Shown here piece by piece: positions 7,886 through 16,298 of a DNA stretch of 64,000 nucleotides. The DNA is from DATJGR01 sp963812255 (lineage in GTDB: Bacteria > Pseudomonadota > Gammaproteobacteria > Pseudomonadales > Azotimanducaceae): positions 62,001 through 126,000 of the forward strand of contig CAWEUM010000001.1 of assembly GCA_963812255.1 (NCBI GenBank), given 5' to 3'. Made by a program: the position numbers and the translations under genes. The notes below the pieces were generated by a model. That model did not search any database and was not told the origin of the DNA. It was given only the letters and a program-made list of their open reading frames with translations. Each line of letters starts with the position of its first letter. The first letter of the stretch is position 1.

Positions 7886-8560
7886 ATGATTGCCTCACCT
7901 GAGCCTCGTCGAGCAATCGTGACCCGAATACGCCGCGCCACACCGCAGGACGCACGCTTCGTGGCTTGGTCGATCCTCACAGCGAGCCGGTCCCAGCTCG
8001 ACCGCGGCTGGTTCGACATCGTCCTTGCCCGGCCGGAAGCGGACTGCCTCGACTTCATCGCGAACCTGTGTGTGAGCGAGGTGCGTTCGTGGTGGCACTA
8101 CTCACACTTCCTGATCGCGGAGCTGGACCATTCACCGGTGGCCGCTCTGTGCGCGTTCCGCGCTGGCGATGCGTATCCGCTTTCCGGCGCCGCGATCGCG
8201 GGGACGGCGCGCCGCCGCGGAATTGACGAAGCCGGCCAGCGGGTGATGTGGCAACGCGGCGCATACATCTTCACGTGCACATTCGATGGCGCCGATGGCC
8301 TGTGGACCATCGAAAACGTTGCGACGGCGCCAGACCACCGGGGCCATGGTCTAGCCGGAGAACTGCTCGCGCGGGCATTGCGCGACGGTGTGGAGGCCGG
8401 TGCATCTCACGCGCAGATTACATTTCTGATCGGCAACGACGCCGCGGAGCGTGCCTATGCCAAGGCCGGATTCGTGTTCGATGGCGAACGTCGCCACCCG
8501 GACTTCGAAGCCGCGATGGGTGCGCCGGGCCTGCGCCGCTACATCCTTGAGCTCCGATAG
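7886..8560 (+). CDS. GNAT-family N-acetyltransferase
   Basis: The GNAT core is clear: IRRATPQDARFVAW at the N-terminus, LWTIENVATAPDHRGHGLAGELLARAL (the R/Q-x-x-G-x-G/A acetyl-CoA pyrophosphate loop as RGHGLA), and ITFLIGNDAAERAYAKAGFVFDGER as the C-terminal strand. It should transfer an acetyl group from acetyl-CoA to an unknown amine. In-frame starts exist at 7865 (ATG), 7886 (ATG) and 7919 (GTG); none has a strong ribosome-binding site, so the N-terminus is uncertain by about 20 residues. It runs divergently from the P460 gene. Confidence 0.75.
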   Translation: MIASPEPRRAIVTRIRRATPQDARFVAWSILTASRSQLDRGWFDIVLARPEADCLDFIANLCVSEVRSWWHYSHFLIAELDHSPVAALCAFRAGDAYPLSGAAIAGTARRRGIDEAGQRVMWQRGAYIFTCTFDGADGLWTIENVATAPDHRGHGLAGELLARALRDGVEAGASHAQITFLIGNDAAERAYAKAGFVFDGERRHPDFEAAMGAPGLRRYILELR

Positions 8561-8827
8561 CATGCGTAGACGTGGGTCGCTCACACCGGCTTCCGGGTGG
8601 CATGCGCAGCGGTATAGTTCGAACGATGCGCTGGCACGTTTGGGCGATGGCATTCGACGTCTGAACGACAGTCCATACTTCATGTTCGACCCAACGGTTG
8701 AATTGAGGGGCTGGGCGTACCTGATTGGCCGCATCGTGAGTCGCGCCGTTCGAAAGCGAGGATAGTTCTGCCGCACTGGTCAGACGTACGGTTCAGCTGT
8801 CCAACGGCTGAGTTAGCGGCGCCGGCC

Positions 8828-9228
8828 CTACTGTGGATACTCGTCGTAGTATTTGACATCCGCGGATTCCCGATCCCAATCCGCGCGTGAACCACAAATA
8901 TGTGTTGCTTGAAATCGGTCTGAAGATGGTCATCCATCAGTCCCGCCGGAACCCACATTCGCTCGCCACCATCATACGTATCAGGGACGGGGCTACCGCA
9001 TGTCCGGCACCGGGTTGTGCCCCAACCGTCGGGGCGTTTGAACGATGTGACGTTGTGTTCGCCCGCAGTCCATCGAAACTTGCGCATTCGCACGATGAAC
9101 TGAGCGTTGCCACCCGTGCCCGAGACCTTGCGACATTTCGAACAATGACAGCTTCCAACGCCATGGATCGGACCGGTGACGTCGAAAGTGATCGATTTGC
9201 ATAAGCAACTACCGCGGTACGTGGCCAT
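8828..9228 (-). pseudogene. GFA/CENP-V domain zinc protein, frameshifted near its 3' end
   Basis: The first 110 residues are a clean GFA-domain protein: GSCLCKSITFDV, CHCSKCRKVSGTGG and CRTCGSP hold the zinc-binding cysteines, followed by MWVPAGLMDDHLQTDFKQHIFV. After HIFV the frame changes. Adding one G/C base near 8892 restores GSRADWDRESADVKYYDEYPQ and a TAG at 8828-8830, the usual GFA ending. Without it, the frame reads on as an unrelated low-complexity tail to about 8680. This is a single-base deletion or a sequencing error. GFA proteins are related to glutathione-formaldehyde adduct enzymes, but the substrate of most members is unknown. Confidence 0.75.
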
Positions 9229-9232
9229 GACG

Positions 9233-9565
9233 TCAAAGGCCCCAGTTCAGCTGCCAACTTTGCGGTGTCGCGAACTCACCCGGCGTTGAATAGAAACTCC
9301 ATTGGCCGTGGTGCAGTGCCTCGTGGTGCAGCAACACGTTCAAATAGCTCCCCAGCTTCTGCTGGCCATAGAACTCGATCGTGAACGCCTCTTGATCGGT
9401 GCTTCGAAGTCGCTCGAGTAGGCCGTCCAAGCGCTCGTCCGCGCGCCGGAGTCCTGCAATCAAACTGTCCCGATCCAAGCCACCGCCGTAGTGATCGTGC
9501 TTTCGACCAAAGTCGGCGACTCGACGCTCCAGCCCGTCGACATAGACGCCCTGCACACAGATCAT
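9233..9565 (-). CDS. DinB-like protein, C-terminal fragment
   Basis: The 110-residue frame has DinB-superfamily text: a helix with GLERRVADFGRKHDHYGGGL, then LGSYLNVLLHHEALHHGQWSFY with the metal-ligand histidines, and the end PQSWQLNWGL. DinB family proteins are usually 150-170 residues. In the same frame upstream, a TGA at 9590-9592 separates PFDKQIRHMICVQG from SRWSWSLHARY, so similar coding sequence may have continued before a nonsense change. It abuts the GFA gene with a 4-bp gap. It is probably a truncated metal-dependent hydrolase/transferase-fold protein and may be inactive. Confidence 0.55.
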   Translation of the reverse strand: MICVQGVYVDGLERRVADFGRKHDHYGGGLDRDSLIAGLRRADERLDGLLERLRSTDQEAFTIEFYGQQKLGSYLNVLLHHEALHHGQWSFYSTPGEFATPQSWQLNWGL

Positions 9566-10266
9566 GTGTCGTATCTGCTTATCGAAGGGTCAGTATCGTG
9601 CGTGCAGAGACCATGACCAGCGGCTGTCCGGAACCACGTCGATGAAGTCTACGTCAGTTGATGGGAGTGTCGCCAACTCGGAAGGAATGCATCGACTACG
9701 TCTGTCATCACGCCGCTCGTTGTACAGCGACGTCCAACCCCAACGTCGCACCGGGCCTCATAGGAATTGTCGTTGTGCTCGATCAGTTCGGCGCCGCCCG
9801 CGCGATCACCTCGGCACATAGGTTTCCTCGAAGATAGGAAACGCAAACAACGAGTTGGTGAATCGGGCTGATTATGACGCGACTGCGCGGCGAAACAAAA
9901 GCCGCTGTTGAATTCGCCAGAGATGTGAAATGCCGAAACCGGCATTCAAATCGTATTAGAAGCGTAGTGTGGCTCGCCGGCGCGTTGTTGATTGTCGCCT
10001 ATCCTGGCAATTCACACGCCGCAGACCCCGGTGTCACGATCGAGCGCACTCCGGAGCGGGTGGCGGGCGGCGGTGAATTTCGTCTCCCAGGCGTCGGCAT
10101 CATCCGCTGCCCAAATATCACACCCGATTCCGTTGATGACTGCCGCAAACGGCGGTACTGCTGCGCAGCTGGAGCGATCGGAAGCCCGCCATGATGACAA
10201 ACCATGCGATCAGCGCGCCGCTGCCGATCCGTCAGGTTACGAACGCATCGACGCTCTGGCGCCGAT
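9566..10266. other. Gene-poor interval with decayed sequence
   Basis: No gene can be supported in these 700 bases. They contain the possible lost 5' part of the DinB gene (to about 9670) and one copy of a 73-bp dispersed repeat. A weak open frame at 9874-10194 has a signal-like stretch (SVVWLAGALLIVAYPG...HA) but no recognisable mature domain. I did not call that frame because it begins inside the repeat and shows no ribosome-binding site. Confidence 0.5.
9854..9926 (+). repeat. Dispersed 73-bp repeat, copy 1
   Basis: GTTGGTGAATCGGGCTGA and the following text to AGATGTG matches 13868-13940 in the same orientation with about eight mismatches. The shared core includes CGAAACAAAAGCCG and TGTTGAATTCGCC. 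The two copies are 4 kb apart and lie outside recognised genes. Immediately after this copy, ATGCCGAAACCGGCAT can form a small hairpin. Its nature (miniature element, or a fragment of an older gene) is unknown. Confidence 0.7.
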
Positions 10267-10881
10267 CTACCAGCCGCACAGTTCCACCACGCCCCGCGGG
10301 GTTCTTAGTTTCGCGCTGAACCCCGCCGCACCTTTTGCAACTGCAGCGTCGATTTCGAACGCTGTCATGAGCGATTGCATGGCATCCGCATCAGGGGTGG
10401 TGATCGTAAACAACGTAAGCCGGCACCCGTGTGGCGTCGTGCCCGCCGGGTGAGGCGATTCTTTCCAGTCGATGAAAAACGGCAGCAGCGGATTGCCGCG
10501 AAGCAGAAACAGCTGCCAGTCGAGCCGCACCCCATCCGGCGTCGTGCGGGTCATGTCGATGATCGGCTGAGGCGCGAGGCCCAACCTGGCGGCGTTGTCG
10601 TGAAGCGACGCAAGATTGTTGGTCGCCACAGCCCAACCGCGGATACCTGAACCACCATGCTCAATCAGCTCCGCGCCCAGGGTGCCGGGTAGCTGCTGGT
10701 TCGGATCGGGCGCGATGATCTCCAGATACTGATCTGCGCCCAGCGACAGCAGCGCATTGCGCGTCCCCATGCCTGGATGCGCCCCGCCTTTCGAAGGCGC
10801 AACACCCGTGAGCGCTGCAATTTCCGCGATGCCGTCGTCGAGATCCGACGTCGCGTACATGATGTGGTCCAGCTTTGCCAT
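10267..10881 (-). CDS. VOC-family (glyoxalase-like) protein
   Basis: The 204-residue protein begins LDHIMYATSDLDDGIAEIAALTGVAPSKGGAHPGMGTRNALL-like text, typical of the Glyoxalase_3-like VOC branch, and continues with DQYLEIIAPDP and a second module with FFIDWKESPHPAG. The H of LDH and the E of YLEII are in the positions of VOC metal ligands. VOC proteins are metal enzymes or binding proteins with very different reactions, so no substrate is proposed. It is transcribed divergently from the thioesterase gene, with about 60 bp between the starts. Confidence 0.75.
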   Translation of the reverse strand: MAKLDHIMYATSDLDDGIAEIAALTGVAPSKGGAHPGMGTRNALLSLGADQYLEIIAPDPNQQLPGTLGAELIEHGGSGIRGWAVATNNLASLHDNAARLGLAPQPIIDMTRTTPDGVRLDWQLFLLRGNPLLPFFIDWKESPHPAGTTPHGCRLTLFTITTPDADAMQSLMTAFEIDAAVAKGAAGFSAKLRTPRGVVELCGW

Positions 10882-10940
10882 GGAGCCCCCGGGCCGAGAA
10901 TGACAATAATGGCCACGTTACAGGGAATCCGGGTGAAATC

Positions 10941-11360
10941 GTGACCGAAACAATGACCATCGAGGCGCTGCAATCCTATATGGATGTATCACCGTTCATC
11001 CACGCCAGCGGGATGGTGATCACACGCATCGATCCGGCTGAGGAAAGCCTGCAGGTGACGATGGCGCTGAAGCCGGAATTCGAGCGGGGCGCTGGAACCG
11101 GACAATTCCATGGCGGCCCTATAGCTGCCCTGATCGACACGGCCGGGTGCTTCGCGATGATCATGGTGCTGGGGCACGGTGTTCCAACCGTCAATTTTCG
11201 AACGGACTATCTGCGGCCCGCCATCAACACCTCGCTGCATGCAACCGCCACTGTGCGACGCGTTGGCCGTACCGTTGGCGTGGTCGATGTGGACGTCGTC
11301 AACGACGAAGGTAAACTCATCGCCGTCGGCCGCGGCACATTCGGCAGCAGCGCGGGCTGA
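10941..11360 (+). CDS. PaaI-type hotdog thioesterase
   Basis: A short hotdog-fold protein of about 139 residues. The signature GQFHGGPIAALIDTAGCFAM holds the HGG(x)8-D-type active-site segment of PaaI-like acyl-CoA thioesterases, and TVNFRTDYLRPA plus the alternating strands (ATVRRVGRTVGVVDVDVVN) complete the fold. It should hydrolyse an acyl- or aroyl-CoA. The GTG at 10941 or the ATG at 10953 is the likely start; the longer frame from 10875 overlaps the divergent gene and looks artificial. It lies tail-to-tail with an acyl-CoA ligase, so both may serve CoA-ester turnover. Confidence 0.8.
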   Translation: MTETMTIEALQSYMDVSPFIHASGMVITRIDPAEESLQVTMALKPEFERGAGTGQFHGGPIAALIDTAGCFAMIMVLGHGVPTVNFRTDYLRPAINTSLHATATVRRVGRTVGVVDVDVVNDEGKLIAVGRGTFGSSAG

Positions 11361-11373
11361 CGGAGCGAACACG

Positions 11374-12822
11374 TCAATTGCGCGAGATCTCCGCAGCGGC
11401 GGTGGACTCCAGCATCCTGCGATCGATCTTGTTGGTGCCCGCCAGCGGCATCTGGCTGATGAACACGACGTGCCGGGGGTGCGTGTAGGCCGGCGCGGCG
11501 GCCAGCACGATGTCCTTGACCGCCTGCTCCGAGATGGCCGAGTTGGGCGCACGAACCACGAAGGCGACAGGCACCTTGCCGCGGATTTCGTCGGCCAGCG
11601 GTACCACGCAGCATTCAGAGATACCCGGATCACTCTCGAGGATGCGTTCGATCTCCCCCGGATAGATATTCTCGCCGCTGCAGTTGAACATATCGTCGTC
11701 TCGACCGACGAAGAAATAGAATCCGTTGTCGTCCACGCGCATCGTGTCGCCGGTGTTGATCCAGCCATCAGCCGTTACTTTCTCGGAAGTCTTCTGCGGC
11801 TGATTCAGATAGCCGTTCATCGCGGCTGGCGTCTTCACTTCCAGAACACCTTCTCTGTCCGTTGCTCCGTTGACCAGGCGAACCTGTACGTGTGGCTGTG
11901 GATACCCCAGTGTGACGCTGGGTTGCGGCAGGCCATCGGGATGCGGTCCGAACATGCCGGCGCCCGCCTCTGTTGTGCCATAACCGTTGGAAATGGCGGC
12001 GTTGGAAAATATAGCGCCCGCCTGTTGTGCCACTGTTTCGGAAAGCGGTGCCGAGCCAATGCTGATGGCGTGGACCGAGCTGAAGTCGAGAGACGCAATG
12101 AGGTCCTCTTCGCGCAACATCATCGCCAGCATCGTAGGTACGCCGGTGAGTGCGTTGACCTTGTATGTCTCGATCGCCTGCAGGTAGATGCGCGGGTCGA
12201 ATCTGGGCAGCAGGACGACTTTGCCACCGGCATGCAGAAACATGAACAGCGTGAGTATCGCATTCATGTGGTACAGCGGTGCGGCCACGATGGCGCACAG
12301 CCCTGCAACACGTGCGCCAAATCGTTCCGCCATGGAAAGCTGGCTGTCGTGCGACAGAACCACCCCCTTGGGCCGACCCGTCGATCCGGACGTGTACAGC
12401 ACCATGCCGGGCTCGTTCGCCAACGGTTGCACTATGGGGTAGTGGTCCGCTGATTCGCATGCCATCGCACGCACGTCTACTTCGGCTGGCAACCGCCCGG
12501 CGTGGCCGGCATCGGCATATACGATCGGCAGCTCTGCGTCTGTCACGATGTAGCGAATGATCGAATCTGGAAATTTGTAGTTAATCGGCACAGCTACGCC
12601 ACCGGCGCGCATGATGCCCAGCAGTATGGCCAGAAACTCAACGGAGTTCTGCGCGAGAATGCCAACGCGTGTGCCCTTCTCAATTGCCAGATGTGCCGCC
12701 GTGCCGTTGGCCAGGTGCTGCAGCTGGGCGTAGGAAAACGATCGAGGCTGCACAGCACCTGACAGATCGACCAACGCCTCCTGATCGCTGTCGATATGAA
12801 CCACGGAGCCCAGGCTCTTCAC
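11374..12822 (-). CDS. AMP-dependent acyl-CoA synthetase/ligase
   Basis: The 482-residue member of the adenylate-forming (ANL) superfamily has the P-loop-like motif YTSGSTGRPKGV (143-154), the adenine-binding YGTTEAG, the hinge text GWINTGDTMRVDDNGFYFFVGRDDD, and the catalytic C-terminal lysine region TNKIDRRML. It activates a carboxylic acid with ATP and joins it to CoA; the chain length or ring type cannot be told. Its GTG start (12822) overlaps the TGA of the upstream MDR gene, so the pair is translationally coupled and may form a two-step degradation module. Confidence 0.85.
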   Translation of the reverse strand: MKSLGSVVHIDSDQEALVDLSGAVQPRSFSYAQLQHLANGTAAHLAIEKGTRVGILAQNSVEFLAILLGIMRAGGVAVPINYKFPDSIIRYIVTDAELPIVYADAGHAGRLPAEVDVRAMACESADHYPIVQPLANEPGMVLYTSGSTGRPKGVVLSHDSQLSMAERFGARVAGLCAIVAAPLYHMNAILTLFMFLHAGGKVVLLPRFDPRIYLQAIETYKVNALTGVPTMLAMMLREEDLIASLDFSSVHAISIGSAPLSETVAQQAGAIFSNAAISNGYGTTEAGAGMFGPHPDGLPQPSVTLGYPQPHVQVRLVNGATDREGVLEVKTPAAMNGYLNQPQKTSEKVTADGWINTGDTMRVDDNGFYFFVGRDDDMFNCSGENIYPGEIERILESDPGISECCVVPLADEIRGKVPVAFVVRAPNSAISEQAVKDIVLAAAPAYTHPRHVVFISQMPLAGTNKIDRRMLESTAAAEISRN

Positions 12823-13820
12823 GGCACGAGCACGATCTTGCCGAACACTTCGCGCGCTTCCATCAGGCGTTCCGCTTCCCTGACGTCCTGCAGCGGCATC
12901 ACTTTGTCCACCACAGGCGTGAGCGCGCCGCTGGCCGCGTAGCCGAGCATTGCTTCGATATCGCTACGGCGCCAGCCGTTGGAGCCCATCAGATTGTGCT
13001 CATAGGTCCACACGTAGCGGATATCGATGGATTCGTCGAAGCCCGCCGTAGCACCACACGTCACTAGGCGGGCACCCACCTTCATGCAGCGCGTCGAGTC
13101 GGTCCACGTGCCGCCGCCGGTGCAGTTCACCACCAGGTCCACGCCACCCGTGCCTGAAATCCGTGGTTTGCCCACCAGATCCCACACACGTTCGCGCATA
13201 TCGGATTCAACGTAGTTCACCAGATGATCGGCGCCTAGATCCTCGAGTCGATCCAGCTTGACCTGACTGCTCGCGCAGGCGATCACCTGTGCGCCCACCA
13301 TTTTCCCCAGCAGAACGCTGGCGGTGCCTACGCCGCCGCTGGCACCCAGTATCAACACGGTGTCGTCTGCGCAGACATTCGCACGGGTTCGCATCATTCG
13401 ATGGGCCGTGGCATACGCAAGCGGAATGCTCGATGCGATCTCGTGACTCACAGCGGTTGGTATCGGCACCAGCTGCGATACATGCGCGCGGCAGAACTCT
13501 GCGCGGCCGCCGTCGAACCGTTCGCCGATCATGCCAACCGCGGGCAGGATCGGATCCACCAGCACGCGTTCGCCCACTGAAATTCCAGGACAGTTCGGAC
13601 CCAGTTCCACCACTTCACCGGCCACGTCGGAGCCGATGATCAAAGGGAGCGGCAATTTGATACCCGGCATCCCGCGGCGACTGAAGATGTCGTGGTAGTT
13701 GAGGGAGCAAGCCTTCACAGCAAGCAGCACCCAACCTTCCTCGAGTGCGGGCGCGGGGTAATTGTCTTCGATGATGATGTTGTCTACGGAACCGTGTTCG
13801 TAGACCACCGCGGCACGCAT
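12819..13820 (-). CDS. MDR-family alcohol dehydrogenase / quinone oxidoreductase-like
   Basis: The 333-residue medium-chain dehydrogenase/reductase begins MRAAVVYEHGSVDN, has the substrate-domain text SLNYHDIFSRRGMPG and GSDVAGEVVELG, and the NAD(P) motif ILGASGGVGTASVLLG. The usual catalytic-zinc GHE and the structural four-Cys lobe are not seen, which favours a zinc-independent, quinone-oxidoreductase-like member. The ATG at 13820 is chosen as it begins the standard MDR first strand; the frame upstream runs into the 73-bp repeat. Its stop overlaps the start of the acyl-CoA ligase gene. Confidence 0.8.
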   Translation of the reverse strand: MRAAVVYEHGSVDNIIIEDNYPAPALEEGWVLLAVKACSLNYHDIFSRRGMPGIKLPLPLIIGSDVAGEVVELGPNCPGISVGERVLVDPILPAVGMIGERFDGGRAEFCRAHVSQLVPIPTAVSHEIASSIPLAYATAHRMMRTRANVCADDTVLILGASGGVGTASVLLGKMVGAQVIACASSQVKLDRLEDLGADHLVNYVESDMRERVWDLVGKPRISGTGGVDLVVNCTGGGTWTDSTRCMKVGARLVTCGATAGFDESIDIRYVWTYEHNLMGSNGWRRSDIEAMLGYAASGALTPVVDKVMPLQDVREAERLMEAREVFGKIVLVP

Positions 13821-13867
13821 GGGGCCGGCCCCCCGGCTCGTGAGTGGACAGGGAGCATAAACCACCT

Positions 13868-13940
13868 GTTGGTGAATCGGGCTGAGTATCACGCGACTGC
13901 GCGCCGAAACAAAAGCCGGTGTTGAATTCGCCTGAGATGC
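13868..13940 (+). repeat. Dispersed 73-bp repeat, copy 2
   Basis: This is the second copy of the repeat described at 9854-9926, in the same orientation and about 90 percent identical by eye. It lies in the 290-bp gap between the MDR gene start and the YjbR-like gene. The sequence after it (a GC-rich stretch with GCCGGTGGCCGGC) differs from that after copy 1, so the repeat boundary is near GAGATG. Confidence 0.7.
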
Positions 13941-14114
13941 GGGATCACGTAAACAGCCGGTGGCCGGCGTGCATGCTCGAACAACTCCAGAGCATCTTCT
14001 GGCGCTGCTGGCCGCGGCCGGCTATTTCCCCGGGTTGTGGAGTTCAGTGCCGGTGGGCATTCTGGGCATGTCGAGGCGCCGGCTGAACATCTCCGTGACT
14101 CGCGCGAGGGTGGC

Positions 14115-14552
14115 ATGAGCAAACGACCGCAAACCAATCGTCGCGCGACGCCGCCGCAGGCCAAACTCGACCTCGGCCGGCGAACCGCTGCGCTGATGGC
14201 CTGTATCGAAGCCAAGCCCGGCGCCATTGCGAAACCGATGGGGGCGCCAAACGCATCCGGGCCGAGCGTGTTGATCTACAAGGTCATGGGGAAAATGTTC
14301 GCAATCCTGTCGATAAAGGGCGTCGAGAACGTGATTCTGAAATGTGATCCGAATCTGGCGCACGCGCTGCGGGAACAGTACGCCGGCGTCGGCCATCGCT
14401 CTCATCTGGACCGACGCTATTGGATCAGCGTACATCTCGACGCCGACGTGCCGGCGGATGAGATCGAAACTCTCGTGGGGCATTCCTATCAACTGGTGTG
14501 CTCGGGTCTCACGCGCAAGCAGAAGGCAGAGATCGCCGCGCTGTCGCCGTGA
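14115..14552 (+). CDS. MmcQ/YjbR-like protein
   Basis: A 145-residue protein resembling the MmcQ/YjbR (CyaY-like fold) family: a first helix, KPMGAPNASGPSVLIYKVMGKMFAILS, a short strand VILKCDPNLAHALREQY, then HRSHLDRRYWISVHLDADVPADEIETLVGHSYQLV. Family members are often annotated as DNA-binding, but their function is unsettled. The ATG at 14115 follows a GAGGGTGGC ribosome-binding site, which decides the start against the longer frame. A terminator-like hairpin with a T-run follows. Confidence 0.7.
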   Translation: MSKRPQTNRRATPPQAKLDLGRRTAALMACIEAKPGAIAKPMGAPNASGPSVLIYKVMGKMFAILSIKGVENVILKCDPNLAHALREQYAGVGHRSHLDRRYWISVHLDADVPADEIETLVGHSYQLVCSGLTRKQKAEIAALSP

Positions 14553-14558
14553 CACCGA

Positions 14559-14585
14559 CGCGCATCCTGGGCGCGACATTTTTTT
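14559..14585 (+). terminator. Putative intrinsic terminator after the YjbR-like gene
   Basis: CGCGC (14559-14563) and GCGCG (14571-14575) can pair around a 7-nt loop. They are followed by ACA and a run of seven or more T residues. The stem is short, so efficiency is uncertain. The position right after the stop codon fits. Confidence 0.45.
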
Positions 14586-14602
14586 GGAGGGGAGATCGAG
14601 AC

Positions 14603-14761
14603 GTGCCGGACGTGAGACGCGTGACACGCGACCAAGTACCTGTCCTGTTGCGGAGCGACTGGGCGCACGCGTTTTACGCGCGAAACGGCTATAGGAGTGG
14701 ACCTGGCGATGAGCTTCTCGAGAAAGAACTGTCCGGCAGTAAGCAACGTGCAGAATCCTGA
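14603..14761 (+). pseudogene. Collapsed GNAT acetyltransferase remnant
   Basis: A 52-codon frame with a good GGAGGGGA ribosome-binding site starts at GTG 14603. It reads MPDVRRVTRDQVPVLLRSDW, typical of a GNAT N-terminus, then jumps to AHAFYARNGYRSGPGDELLE, typical of the last GNAT strand (HAFYxxxGY). The roughly 90 residues of the acetyl-CoA-binding middle are missing. It is best read as a gene that lost its centre in frame. Its 3' end overlaps the proposed start of the propeller gene. Confidence 0.6.
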
Positions 14762-16298
14762 ATGGCAGCGCGTCGGTCGCCGACCGGCGCGGTTCGTCGC
14801 CGCCGGCTTATCGATCTGCGTGTTCACAACGCTGCCGGTGGCGGCTGCCGAGCCCGAACAATATCGATTCGTTGACGTGCGGACGATGAACGGGCCGTGT
14901 TGCACCGACGAGGGCACCGATCTCTGGGTGGACGACGATGGCAGTGTGCTCATCGCCGGCTATCGCGGCAGCATCGACCTGAATCACGACGGCAAGATCG
15001 ATATCCCCACGTTCGGCAGGCCGGACGCGCTGGTGTCCAAAGTCACGCTGTCGGAAAACCAGAACCTGGGTTGGACGCGTGGACCCGGTGGCCCCAAGCA
15101 AGACCGGGCGGATGGCGTTGCGCCAGATCGCCGGAACGGCGTCTACGCGGTTGGGCTGTTCACCGAACGGATGCAGATGAGCGATCAGGTGGTGCTGCGC
15201 TCCGCGGGTGGAGCCGATGGGTTCCTCGCGCGCTACGGCGCCGACAGCAAGCTGATGTGGGGCCGCGCGATTGGCAGCGCAGGTGACGATCGAATGTGGG
15301 ACGTTGCGAGTGACCGCGACGGCAACGCCTACCTGATCGGGACCGCTGGCGGCCCGGTGGACGTCGACGGGGACTGGAAGATTGATGTGCCGGCCAACAA
15401 GGATGGGAAGGCGTTGGTCATGTCGTTTTCGCCGGACGGTACACCGCGCTGGTGGCGCGCGTCGGGCGGCGACGCGGGTGCCTGGGGGGTGACACTCGCC
15501 ACCGGCCCGAATGACGAGATCTATGTGGCCGGTGTGTATCGCAACGGCGCGCCGGACTTCGACGGGGACGGCAAGCCCGATCTACCGGTGTCGAAGGAAA
15601 CGTCGGCCGAGGTCGTCGCGCGGAAGGATGCCTTCAAATATGAATACAACGGCTTCTACGCGCGGCTCAACGGCGACGGATCGCTGCGCTGGATCAGGGG
15701 CGTATCGGGCCCAACTCTGCAGACGGTTGCATCGTTGGCCGTTGCCACCAATGGCGACCTGCTCGTCCTCGGCGACTATGCAGCCGCGCCGGATTTCGAC
15801 GGCGATGGGATGCCCGATCTCGAGTTCCACAGCATGGCTGGGCGCATCTGGCAATATTACGGCGACGTAAACACGTACCTGATGCGCGTTACGCGCGACG
15901 GTAATCGAATCTGGACGAAACGGTTTACGGCGCCGGCGAGACACGTGGCGGCGCGTGGCAAACGCATCGTGCTGAGCGGCGCGTATTCCGGCGCGCTGGA
16001 CGTCGATGACGACGGCGTGCCCGAGCGCGCGTCCGACGGCGACGATCAACGCGAAGGCTTCAGCATCGTTCTCGACGACCACGGCAACGTGCGGCAGGTT
16101 CTGACTGTCGTGGGCGATCATCACGACATCGTCAATGCTGCGGGTTTTTCACCAGACGGCAGAACGCTGTACCTCACTGGGTTCACGTCTCTGGGTGCGG
16201 ACTTCGACGGCGACGGTCAGGTCGAAGCCGCGTCGGTTTGCCACGAGGCCGGTGAGCTGTATCTCGCTGTGTACGCACTGGATGATGAATCCGACTAA
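14709..16298 (+). CDS. Secreted beta-propeller-like protein with six calcium-type loops
   Basis: The 529-residue protein has a signal peptide (basic region RRPARF, hydrophobic run VAAGLSICVFTTLPVAAA, cleavage near AAAEP). Six DxDxDG-like acidic loops are spaced along it: DLNHDGKID, DVDGDWKID, DFDGDGKPD, DFDGDGMPD, DVDDDGVPE and DFDGDGQVE. Between them are repeats of the type VxVAxNGDLLVLGDY and NEIYVAGVYRNG. Each repeat looks like one propeller blade with an EF-hand-like calcium loop. The function is unknown; binding or adhesion outside the cell is likely. The start is uncertain: the ATG at 14709 is used, but later in-frame codons would leave a more standard signal peptide. Confidence 0.65.
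   Translation: MSFSRKNCPAVSNVQNPEWQRVGRRPARFVAAGLSICVFTTLPVAAAEPEQYRFVDVRTMNGPCCTDEGTDLWVDDDGSVLIAGYRGSIDLNHDGKIDIPTFGRPDALVSKVTLSENQNLGWTRGPGGPKQDRADGVAPDRRNGVYAVGLFTERMQMSDQVVLRSAGGADGFLARYGADSKLMWGRAIGSAGDDRMWDVASDRDGNAYLIGTAGGPVDVDGDWKIDVPANKDGKALVMSFSPDGTPRWWRASGGDAGAWGVTLATGPNDEIYVAGVYRNGAPDFDGDGKPDLPVSKETSAEVVARKDAFKYEYNGFYARLNGDGSLRWIRGVSGPTLQTVASLAVATNGDLLVLGDYAAAPDFDGDGMPDLEFHSMAGRIWQYYGDVNTYLMRVTRDGNRIWTKRFTAPARHVAARGKRIVLSGAYSGALDVDDDGVPERASDGDDQREGFSIVLDDHGNVRQVLTVVGDHHDIVNAAGFSPDGRTLYLTGFTSLGADFDGDGQVEAASVCHEAGELYLAVYALDDESD

Noticed and set aside
9874..10194. 106-codon frame with a signal-like hydrophobic stretch
   Set aside because: It starts inside the 73-bp repeat, has no ribosome-binding site and no recognisable mature domain.
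11179..12453. 424-codon plus-strand frame over the acyl-CoA ligase
   Set aside because: It is antisense to a well-supported ANL enzyme and has no family features.
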